Origin: an uncultured Selenomonas sp.
GTDB taxonomy: Bacteria; Bacillota; Negativicutes; Selenomonadales; Selenomonadaceae
Length of the DNA stretch: 6,890 nt
Assembly (NCBI GenBank): GCA_945494195.1
Contig: CALYVJ010000084.1
Coordinates: 1-6,890 of the forward strand
Direction of reading: 5' to 3'
This document shows, one piece after another, positions 1 to 5,159 of this stretch. The position numbers and the translations under genes are program-made. The notes beneath the pieces are model-generated. The model was not told the origin of the DNA and ran no database searches. It saw nothing but the letters and a program-made list of their open reading frames with translations. How positions within the stretch are numbered: position 1 is the first letter of the stretch; each line of letters begins with the position of its first letter.

Positions 1-537
1 ATTTCGATGACGACGGTTATCCAGATGATCATGCTCCTCATGGGTGCAATCATGCTGTTCACTTGCAAAGTCAAGGCTAAAGAGGTTGGTAACAGCCAGG
101 TATTCCGTTCTGGTCTCGTAGCTGTTATCTCCGTTTATGGTGTTGCTTGGATGGCTGATACGTATTTCTCCAATCACATGGCATTCCTCAAGGAAGTTCT
201 TGGCTCGGCCGTACAGAATTATCCGTGGGCTTATGCTCTGATTGCATTCTTCACTTCGAAACTCGTTAACTCGCAGGCAGCTGCTGTATCCATTGTCGTT
301 CCGATGGCTCTGGGAATTGGTACCGATCCGGTAATCATCATTTCCTTCATCTCGGCAATCTATGGTTACTTCTTCCTGCCGACTTATCCGTCTGACCTGG
401 CCTGCATCGGCTTTGACCGTTCCGGTACGACGAAGATCGGTAAGTACATTCTGAACCACAGCTTCATGATTCCGGGACTTCTCGGCGTATTCACGGGCTG
501 CTGCGTTGGTTTCGTAATTGCACATATTCTCTACTAA
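1..537 (+). CDS. dcuA: Anaerobic C4-dicarboxylate transporter, DcuA-like (3' part only)
   Basis: The reading frame is open from the first base and ends at TAA 535-537, so these are the last 178 residues of a protein whose family is normally about 430-440 residues; the ATG at base 7 is internal. The family exchanges or takes up fumarate, malate, aspartate and succinate across the cytoplasmic membrane during anaerobic fumarate respiration or fermentation. The segment is strongly hydrophobic, with about four to five membrane spans. It carries the Dcu C-terminal signatures: GVAWMADTYF, then LPTYPSDLA followed by FDRSGTTKIGKYILNHSF and IPGLLG just before the last span. The YPSDLA...FDRSGTT wording is closer to E. 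coli DcuA, as I remember it, than to DcuB. A strong terminator follows directly. Family assignment is secure; the DcuA-versus-DcuB label and the exact substrate are inference. Confidence 0.9.
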   Translation: MSMTTVIQMIMLLMGAIMLFTCKVKAKEVGNSQVFRSGLVAVISVYGVAWMADTYFSNHMAFLKEVLGSAVQNYPWAYALIAFFTSKLVNSQAAAVSIVVPMALGIGTDPVIIISFISAIYGYFFLPTYPSDLACIGFDRSGTTKIGKYILNHSFMIPGLLGVFTGCCVGFVIAHILY

Positions 538-552
538 TCGTTAGCAGAGGTT

Positions 553-593
553 AACGAAAAAGATGACATTTGCTGATGTCATCTTTTTCGTTT
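553..593 (+). terminator. Rho-independent terminator after dcuA
   Basis: A perfect 17-bp inverted repeat (553-569 with 576-592) encloses a 6-base loop at 570-575. An A-run (557-561) on the left arm pairs with a T-run (584-588) on the right arm, so the U-tract lies inside the stem, as in many bidirectional terminators. It sits 15 bases after the dcuA stop and only 19 bases before the larA ATG. That spacing leaves no room for a conventional larA promoter downstream of it. Confidence 0.85.
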
Positions 594-597
594 ATAT

Positions 598-604
598 GGG
601 GGGG
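598..604 (+). promoter_or_regulatory. G-only ribosome binding site of the larA homologue
   Basis: A run of seven G lies 8 bases before ATG 613 and is the only purine-rich stretch between the dcuA terminator and the gene. It favours ATG 613 over the in-frame TTG at 610, which would be only 5 bases away. A G-run can still pair with the CCUCC of 16S rRNA, with fewer matches than AGGAGG. Confidence 0.6.
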
Positions 605-612
605 ATTTCTTG

Positions 613-1887
613 ATGAAAGAGTATACGTTCCATTATGGTCACGGAGTCAAAAACTTTTCAATCGATGAAGCAAAGGTGATTAAAGAGATTGAGATGCCGG
701 CGGTGGAGCCGCTGGCTGATGTAAAGCAGGCGGTACTGGACGCTATCTATAATCCGATTGGACAGGCACCTATCAACGAGGTCATTAAGCCAGGGGATAC
801 GGTTACCTTTATCTGCAATGATCCGACAAGAGTAGCAAACAGTTTTGATTTCATGCCGGTGTTAGTGGATGAGCTTAATAAATTAGGCGTTCCTGATGAA
901 AATATGCAGATTGTCTTCTCGCTTGGAACGCATCGGCTGATGACGGAAGAGGAGATGGCAGAAGGTGTCGGGGAGGAAGTAGCAAAGCGCATCAAAATGT
1001 TCAACAGCGATTGCAATGTTCCTTCGGATTTTGAGTATTTCGGTACTACCAGACGGTTTACGCCTGTACTCATCAATAAGCACATTTGCCATAGCGATCA
1101 TGTTATTCTCACGGGTACTATCGTTCATCATTATTTCAGTGGCTATGGTGGCGGACGCAAGGCGGTTTTGCCGGGATGCGCTGCAATGGAGACTGTAAGA
1201 AATAACCATAGCTTCATGATGGACCCTAATGCAGGATTGGGACGGACGATTGGCAATCCAGTCTATGAGGACCAGATGGAAGGTGTAGCTCTCTGGGCAA
1301 AGGGACGCAGTGTGATCTTGTTCAATGCAATCCTTGACGCAGAACATCGTTTCTTAAAGATTTTTGCTGGGGATTATATTAAGGCACATCAAGAGGCCTG
1401 CAAGTTTGTCGATGCGGTATATGGTGTGCCGATTTCGAAGCAGGCAGATGTCACGATTGTCAGCTGCGGTGGTTATCCGAAGGATATCAACGTCTATCAG
1501 ATGCAGAAGACGATGGATAATGCTGTGCTTGCAACGCGTCAGGGGGGGGTGGTCATCCTGCTGGCAGAATGTGAAGAGGGCAGTGGCAGCAAGGTGCTCG
1601 AAGATACCTGTCGTGAACTTAAAACTGCAGACGCAATAGAGGCAAAGCTCAAAGAGCGTTTTGTTATTGGTGCCAACAAAGCTTATGCGATTACGCGTCT
1701 TTCCAAGAAGGCGCATTTCATTCTGGTCACGGGGCTGGACAAACAGTTAGCCAAGGATATGCTGTTTGCTGGTGCTGTTGACAGTGTGGAAGAAGCATTG
1801 AAGCTGGCAGAGCAGTATGTGGGAAAAGACCCCAGTTATATCCTTATGCCGACCGGCAGCTTGACAGTTCCACTGCTGAAGGACTAA
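613..1887 (+). CDS. larA: LarA-family nickel-pincer 2-hydroxyacid racemase/epimerase
   Basis: This 424-residue cytoplasmic protein has the same length as Lactobacillus plantarum lactate racemase LarA. Family members interconvert D and L 2-hydroxyacids through hydride transfer on a nickel-pincer nucleotide bound covalently to a lysine. Counting from ATG 613, the visible counterparts are: DPTR at 70-73; H107 in GTHR and H173 in HHYFSGYGGGRK (the catalytic His pair); K183 in GGRKAVLPG (cofactor Lys); H199 in NNHS (nickel ligand); and GGYPKD..VYQ..K at about 287-299. LarA has a Trp near position 358 in a PDQW context. Here the aligned stretch reads GANKAYA and has no Trp, which suggests a substrate other than lactate. 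Neighbouring dcuA makes malate or a similar dicarboxylic hydroxyacid plausible. The larB/C/E genes needed to make the cofactor are not in the window. An in-frame TTG at 610 is an alternative start. The symbol denotes the family, not proven lactate racemase activity. Confidence 0.88.
   Translation: MKEYTFHYGHGVKNFSIDEAKVIKEIEMPAVEPLADVKQAVLDAIYNPIGQAPINEVIKPGDTVTFICNDPTRVANSFDFMPVLVDELNKLGVPDENMQIVFSLGTHRLMTEEEMAEGVGEEVAKRIKMFNSDCNVPSDFEYFGTTRRFTPVLINKHICHSDHVILTGTIVHHYFSGYGGGRKAVLPGCAAMETVRNNHSFMMDPNAGLGRTIGNPVYEDQMEGVALWAKGRSVILFNAILDAEHRFLKIFAGDYIKAHQEACKFVDAVYGVPISKQADVTIVSCGGYPKDINVYQMQKTMDNAVLATRQGGVVILLAECEEGSGSKVLEDTCRELKTADAIEAKLKERFVIGANKAYAITRLSKKAHFILVTGLDKQLAKDMLFAGAVDSVEEALKLAEQYVGKDPSYILMPTGSLTVPLLKD
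1542..1549 (+). repeat. Homopolymer run of eight G inside larA
   Basis: Eight consecutive G span the codons CAG-GGG-GGG-GTG (Gln-Gly-Gly-Val) at about residues 310-313, in the C-terminal half of the racemase. The frame is intact here. Gain or loss of one base would truncate or scramble the protein downstream, so this is a possible slippage site and also a possible sequencing-error site. Confidence 0.8.
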
Positions 1888-1890
1888 GGG

Positions 1891-1943
1891 AAGGCAAACA
1901 AAAAGAACGCATCCATGTGATGCGTTCTTTTTTGTTTGCCTTT
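1891..1943. terminator. Shared bidirectional terminator between convergent larA and lysR
   Basis: The left arm 1891-1912 pairs with the right arm 1920-1942 around a 7-base loop at 1913-1919. The upper stem GAACGCAT/ATGCGTTC is perfect. It is followed by an A5/T6 segment with one bulged T, then AAGGCAAAC/GTTTGCCTT. Read on plus it starts 3 bases after the larA stop. Read on minus it lies at the very end of lysR, whose TAA (1942-1944) falls partly within the outer stem. The A- and T-rich arms allow termination in both directions. Confidence 0.85.
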
Positions 1944-2829
1944 ATACTTCGTGCTTTTGTTTGAGCAGGTCTTTGCAGAAGTCAATGAAAGATTGTGCTG
2001 CCTTGGAAATATAACGATCTTTTTTCCAAGCCAGGCCAACATCGACAAAAATTGGATCAGACAAGGGGATTGCCTTGACACCTGGCGTATCTTCGACTAC
2101 CATATCTAAGAGGAATGCAACGCCGACGCCATTGGCAACGAGACCTTTGAGCGTGATGACTTGATTGGATTCCAAAACAATGTTAGGCGTTATGTTTTCA
2201 GTTTTCATTTTTGAAAGAATGGTTTGACGGAGGAAGGAGCCTTCCTTCAGCATGATGACATTGGTATCGGCGATGTCCTGCAGCGAAATGCTTTTTTTCT
2301 TGGCCAAAGGGCTGTTCTCTGGTACGCAGCACACGACCTGGTTCTTGGACATCGGGAGAAGCTGCAGATGATTTGAGGCACCGGAGATGATGATGATACC
2401 AAAATCGAGGTCATCCTGCTCTAATTGCTCACGGATGGACATGGACCCTTCTTCATGCATGAAGATATCCAGATGTGAGTACTGGCGCTGGAAGCTGGAG
2501 AAGATTTTTGGAAAGAGATAGGCTCCCATCATTGGCGGAATACCGATTTTGATGGTGCCCTTTTGGAGCTGTTTGTAGTCGTTGACTTCAAGCACCGCAT
2601 CCTGAATGTTGCGAAGGGCGAGCTCAACGCGGTTGAGGAAGACAGCTCCCTCAGGGGTCAGGGACAGTTGCTTTTGACTGCGATCGAAGAGCTGAATGCC
2701 GAGTTCGGCTTCTAATTTTTTTATCGCTACGGTGATGTTGGGCTGCGAAACCCGCAGTCGCTCGGCAGCTCTGGTGATATTTCGCAGACGGCTTGCCATC
2801 TGGAAATATTCAAGTTGTCGTAATTCCAT
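1942..2829 (-). CDS. LysR-type transcriptional regulator
   Basis: This 295-residue protein has a typical LysR length and layout. An N-terminal winged helix-turn-helix begins MELRQLEYFQ; its helices are around residues 18-50, with ITRAAERLRVSQPNITVAIKKLE and then LGIQLFDR. A linker helix runs to about residue 88. The effector-binding domain starts at GTIKIGIPP (91-99) and continues to the end. LysR proteins act as tetramers in the cytoplasm, and a small-molecule co-inducer switches DNA bending at a target promoter. The ATG at 2827-2829 is preceded by a weak AAGAAG-like site, and the N-terminus matches the family start exactly. The gene is convergent with larA and divergent from motA. Its target is unknown: larA/dcuA is plausible by metabolism, and self-regulation is suggested by the dyad on its promoter. 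No specific subfamily is recognisable to me. Confidence 0.93.
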   Translation of the reverse strand: MELRQLEYFQMASRLRNITRAAERLRVSQPNITVAIKKLEAELGIQLFDRSQKQLSLTPEGAVFLNRVELALRNIQDAVLEVNDYKQLQKGTIKIGIPPMMGAYLFPKIFSSFQRQYSHLDIFMHEEGSMSIREQLEQDDLDFGIIIISGASNHLQLLPMSKNQVVCCVPENSPLAKKKSISLQDIADTNVIMLKEGSFLRQTILSKMKTENITPNIVLESNQVITLKGLVANGVGVAFLLDMVVEDTPGVKAIPLSDPIFVDVGLAWKKDRYISKAAQSFIDFCKDLLKQKHEV

Positions 2830-2871
2830 AGTATCGCTTCTTTCTCTATAAACTAGTTTTATTCGGCTTTT

Positions 2872-2880
2872 ATTATATCA
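2872..2880 (-). promoter_or_regulatory. Extended -10 promoter of lysR
   Basis: On the minus strand the sequence reads TGATATAAT, a perfect TATAAT with the TGn extension. This predicts transcription starting near 2865 and a leader of roughly 35 bases. At the 16-18 base spacings no good TTGACA box is visible, which fits an extended -10 promoter. Confidence 0.6.
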
Positions 2881-2902
2881 TACTTTTCACAAATATATGA
2901 TA
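2876..2902. promoter_or_regulatory. Operator-like inverted repeat on the lysR promoter
   Basis: TATCATA (2876-2882) and TATGATA (2896-2902) form a perfect 7+7 bp dyad with a 13-base centre. The dyad overlaps the lysR extended -10 and its centre lies about 24 bases upstream of the predicted start. That placement suits autorepression by the LysR protein. The binding itself is inference, because chance dyads occur in AT-rich DNA. Confidence 0.4.
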
Positions 2903-3049
2903 AGATAACAAAAATTTATTATGAAAAATAAAAAATATTTTTTAAAGCGGTTCAGTAGGATTTTTTCGCTGAACATGGAATATATAAGTATGTGACATAA
3001 GGATGTAATGTGATTCGGGAATCGTTTCCTGTTTATTTACGGAAAAATT

Positions 3050-3056
3050 AGGGGGG
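3050..3056 (+). promoter_or_regulatory. Ribosome binding site fixing the TTG start of motA
   Basis: AGGGGGG lies 8 bases before TTG 3065. The first ATG in this frame is codon 20 (bases 3122-3124), inside the first membrane span, so this site together with the conserved N-terminus identifies TTG as the start. Confidence 0.75.
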
Positions 3057-3064
3057 CTATTATT

Positions 3065-3838
3065 TTGGAAATTTCAACTGTCATAGGTGCGGTAGGCGGT
3101 CTTATCTCCGTATTTGTGGGTATGATCATCAAGGGCGCGCCAATCAGCTCATTAAATAACCCAGCCGCATTTCTTATCATTATCTGCGGTACATTCTCCT
3201 GTTTGTTTACGGCATTCAATATGAATCAGCTGAAGAAGCTGCCTGGTTTGGTCAAGATGGTTTTCTTCAAGCCAGCTCTTCATGAGAAGGCAGAGCTTTT
3301 GAGTCTCTTTATTGAGCTTTCTCAGATTGCTCGCCGTGAGGGTATTCTGGCGCTGGAGAGCAGGGTACAGGATATTGATGATCCGTTCTTTCGCACGGGC
3401 TTGAGCATGGTCATTGACGGTATGGATCCGGATTTTGTTGGCGATGTCCTGGATGCTGAGTTGGCTGTTATGCAGGAACGTCATGCAGAGGGGCGTGCGA
3501 TGCTGGAGCAGGCTGGTCTGTATGCTCCAACCCTTGGTGTATTGGGTGCCGTTATCGGTCTTATCGCAGCATTGGGTAACTTGAACGATGTCAATAAACT
3601 GGGTCACGCTATTGCCGCAGCATTCGTTGCTACGATTCTTGGTATTTTTTCCGCATACGTTGTTTACCTGCCGATGGCCAATAAACTGAAATTGCTGTCG
3701 AAGGCAGAGGTAAGTGAAAAACGTATGATCATTGAGGGAATCCTTTCCCTGCAGGCCGGTGATTCGCCGACACAGATTGAGGCGAAACTCATGGTATTCA
3801 TCCCGCAGTCCGAGCGCGAAGGACTGAAGAAGGAGTGA
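3065..3838 (+). CDS. motA: Flagellar motor stator protein MotA
   Basis: This 257-residue inner-membrane protein is near the usual MotA length. It forms the ion-channel stator with MotB and transmits torque to FliG. Membrane spans lie at about residues 4-22 and 32-50. A large cytoplasmic loop follows, and two more spans lie at about 152-172 and 181-203. The cytoplasmic loop has RREGILALE (90-98), where Arg90 and Glu98 correspond to the charged residues that contact FliG in E. coli. Conserved Pro155 (APTLGVLGAVIGLI) and Pro203 (VVYLP) are the channel prolines. The TTG start is chosen because MEISTVIG is the expected N-terminus and a strong ribosome site precedes it. The stop is followed by motB 4 bases later, so the two are co-translated. 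The ion used (H+ or Na+) cannot be decided here. No other flagellar gene lies nearby. Confidence 0.93.
   Translation: MEISTVIGAVGGLISVFVGMIIKGAPISSLNNPAAFLIIICGTFSCLFTAFNMNQLKKLPGLVKMVFFKPALHEKAELLSLFIELSQIARREGILALESRVQDIDDPFFRTGLSMVIDGMDPDFVGDVLDAELAVMQERHAEGRAMLEQAGLYAPTLGVLGAVIGLIAALGNLNDVNKLGHAIAAAFVATILGIFSAYVVYLPMANKLKLLSKAEVSEKRMIIEGILSLQAGDSPTQIEAKLMVFIPQSEREGLKKE
3831..3835 (+). promoter_or_regulatory. Ribosome binding site of motB inside the end of motA
   Basis: AGGAG directly abuts the motA TGA (3836-3838) and lies 7 bases before ATG 3843. This favours that ATG over the in-frame TTG at 3840, only 4 bases away, and indicates translational coupling of the pair. Confidence 0.7.
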
Positions 3839-3842
3839 TTTG

Positions 3843-4724
3843 ATGGCTAGAAAGAAACATGCAGCGCCTCATGAAGAACATGAAGGTGAGCCTTGGCTCC
3901 TGCCGTATTCTGATCTTATGACGCTTTTGCTGGCACTCTTTATCGCTCTGTTCGCTATGTCGCAGACGGACCAGATGAAGATGTCAGAGTTGTCGCAAGC
4001 TTTCAGTTCGGCTTTCAACATGGGGGGACCATCCTTCTTTAACCAGATGGGGCCGAATGCTGGCCGCCGGGCAGAGATGCCATCCGATGAGGATAAAGGT
4101 AATCACGCGTATTTGGCGGAGAATCAGCAACTGGAAGAAATCCAGAAAAAGATGCAGGAATACATCGAACAGAATAAGCTGGATGACCAGCTGAGTACAG
4201 AACTCAACGAACAGGGCCTTATGATTCGTATCAAAGAGCGGGCGTTGTTCCCATCGGGATCGGCAACGCTGGCTGGACAGGCTCAGTCTATCGTACCGGT
4301 GGTGGCGGGGATTCTTTCCTCAGTGCCGGAGCGGGTAGTGGTGTCTGGCCATACAGATAATGTGCCAATCAGCAACAGTCAATTCCCTTCCAACTGGGAA
4401 TTGAGTTCTGCGCGCGCACTTAATTTTATGAAGGCTTTGCTGGCCAGCAATTCTGGTCTAAATCCGAAGCGGTTCAGTGCTATTGGTTATAGTGAATATC
4501 GTCCAATCGCTGACAATGCAACGGATGAAGGGCGTACGAAGAATCGCCGCGTCGAAATTTTCATCGCCCGTAATTATCGGTTTAATCCGGATGAAAAAGA
4601 TCCCAGCAAACAGACGAGTTCGCCGGACACTGGTACAGATGGTATGCCTACTAGTGGCACAACCAATAACATTCCAGCTACAAATGGCGCGGCGGGCAGT
4701 TCGATGACAGGGACAACATATTGA
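3843..4724 (+). CDS. motB: Flagellar motor stator protein MotB
   Basis: This 293-residue protein anchors the MotA/B channel to the cell wall. A charged cytoplasmic N-terminus precedes a single membrane helix, PYSDLMTLLLALFIALFAMS (21-40), with Asp24 as the ion-carrying residue. The segment just after it (about 41-65) corresponds to the plug. A charged, probably helical linker covers about 90-120. The OmpA-like peptidoglycan-binding domain covers about 128-243. It includes LFPSGSATL, SGHTDNVPI (168-176), NWELSSARA (184-192), and GYSEYRPIADNATDEGRTKNRRVEI ending at about 239. The last 40 residues are a low-complexity Ser/Thr/Gly/Pro/Asn tail, probably disordered. The gene begins 4 bases after motA and is followed by a terminator, so motAB is probably a two-gene unit. 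Confidence 0.94.
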   Translation: MARKKHAAPHEEHEGEPWLLPYSDLMTLLLALFIALFAMSQTDQMKMSELSQAFSSAFNMGGPSFFNQMGPNAGRRAEMPSDEDKGNHAYLAENQQLEEIQKKMQEYIEQNKLDDQLSTELNEQGLMIRIKERALFPSGSATLAGQAQSIVPVVAGILSSVPERVVVSGHTDNVPISNSQFPSNWELSSARALNFMKALLASNSGLNPKRFSAIGYSEYRPIADNATDEGRTKNRRVEIFIARNYRFNPDEKDPSKQTSSPDTGTDGMPTSGTTNNIPATNGAAGSSMTGTTY

Positions 4725-4730
4725 TTTAAG

Positions 4731-4757
4731 AAGCCGGCCTTAAGGCCGGTTTTTTGT
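4731..4757 (+). terminator. Rho-independent terminator after motB
   Basis: A GC-rich stem (4731-4739 with 4744-4752, including one G-T pair) closes a TTAA loop and runs into a T-run at 4750-4755. It begins 7 bases after the motB stop and ends about 25 bases before the acpS start. Confidence 0.9.
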
Positions 4758-4768
4758 TGCAAAAGAAC

Positions 4769-4776
4769 AGGAGGAG
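4769..4776 (+). promoter_or_regulatory. Strong ribosome binding site fixing the TTG start of acpS
   Basis: AGGAGGAG lies 5 bases before TTG 4782 (7 bases if counted from the end of the AGGAGG core). A nearby ATG at 4778 is in another frame, gives only a 21-codon reading and sits too close to the site, so TTG is the acpS start. Confidence 0.8.
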
Positions 4777-4781
4777 TATGC

Positions 4782-5159
4782 TTGATTTTAGGTGTTGGAA
4801 CAGATATAGTGGAAGTAAGCCGGGTAAAAAAAGCGATAAATAATCCGAGGTTCTGTGAGCGGGTGTATACGGAAGCAGAGCGGCGGTATTGCGAAGGCCG
4901 TGGGATGCAGCGGGCAGAAAGCTATGCGGCACGGTTTTCGGGGAAAGAAGCAATACTCAAAGCATTTGGCACGGGTCTTCGCGAGGGAACGATGCAGGAA
5001 ATTGAAATTCTGCCGGATGAGCTGGGGTGCCCGCAGGTCAAATTGACTGGTCATTTTGCCAAGCTCGCTGGCGAGAAAAAGGTCGAGAAGGTTTGGATTT
5101 CGTTGAGTCATACACGGGAATATGCGATAGCACAATGCGTGATGGAGGGGAAGAAATGA
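4782..5159 (+). CDS. acpS: Holo-[acyl-carrier-protein] synthase
   Basis: AcpS transfers the 4'-phosphopantetheine arm of coenzyme A to a serine of apo-ACP, activating it for fatty acid synthesis in the cytoplasm. The 125-residue length is standard. The N-terminus MILGVGTDIVEV carries the Mg2+-binding Asp8. RFSGKEAILKA (51-61) carries Glu56, the second metal ligand, and Lys55. ISLSHTREYA (106-115) is the conserved C-terminal strand. The TTG start is supported by the family N-terminus beginning exactly there and by the strong upstream ribosome site. The final bases ATGA overlap the start of nnr, coupling their translation; acpS next to nnr is a common bacterial arrangement. No promoter fits between the motB terminator and this gene, so transcription may come from readthrough or from inside motB. 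Confidence 0.95.
   Translation: MILGVGTDIVEVSRVKKAINNPRFCERVYTEAERRYCEGRGMQRAESYAARFSGKEAILKAFGTGLREGTMQEIEILPDELGCPQVKLTGHFAKLAGEKKVEKVWISLSHTREYAIAQCVMEGKK
5144..5150 (+). promoter_or_regulatory. Ribosome binding site selecting the nnr start at 5156
   Basis: GGAGGGG lies 5 bases before ATG 5156, inside the last codons of acpS. It supports this start over upstream in-frame starts (from 5027), which would overlap acpS by more than 100 bases and add residues unrelated to the family. Confidence 0.75.

Larger units (their letters stand above)
2830..3064. promoter_or_regulatory. AT-rich divergent control region between lysR and motA
   Basis: This 235-base stretch holds no gene. The lysR-proximal half contains the lysR promoter and a dyad (listed separately). 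The centre, about 2908-2946, is almost pure A/T and could act as an UP-element or a bent tract. On the motA side there is a 6-bp inverted repeat, GTTCAG (2950-2955) with CTGAAC (2969-2974), and a small palindrome GATTCGGGAATC at 3012-3023. An A/T stretch at 2981-2987 could be a -10 for motA, but I see no acceptable -35 partner and no flagellar sigma-28 match. The motA start site is therefore unassigned. Confidence 0.5.

Noticed and set aside
570..598. Possible larA promoter: TTGCTG (570-575) with TATATG (593-598)
   Set aside because: The -35 would be the loop of the terminator, both boxes are poor matches, and transcription would start after the ribosome site, so it could not drive larA normally.
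747..1716. Several long open frames on the minus strand and in other plus frames within larA
   Set aside because: They lie wholly inside a gene with full family motifs, have no ribosome sites and give compositionally odd proteins; they are shadows.
2943..2975. Possible flagellar sigma-28 promoter upstream of motA, starting at TAAAG
   Set aside because: No GCCGATA-like -10 at the right spacing; only the TAAA portion matches.
5027..5155. An N-terminal extension of nnr back to 5027
   Set aside because: It would overlap acpS by more than 100 bases. The family N-terminus and a ribosome site both point to ATG 5156.
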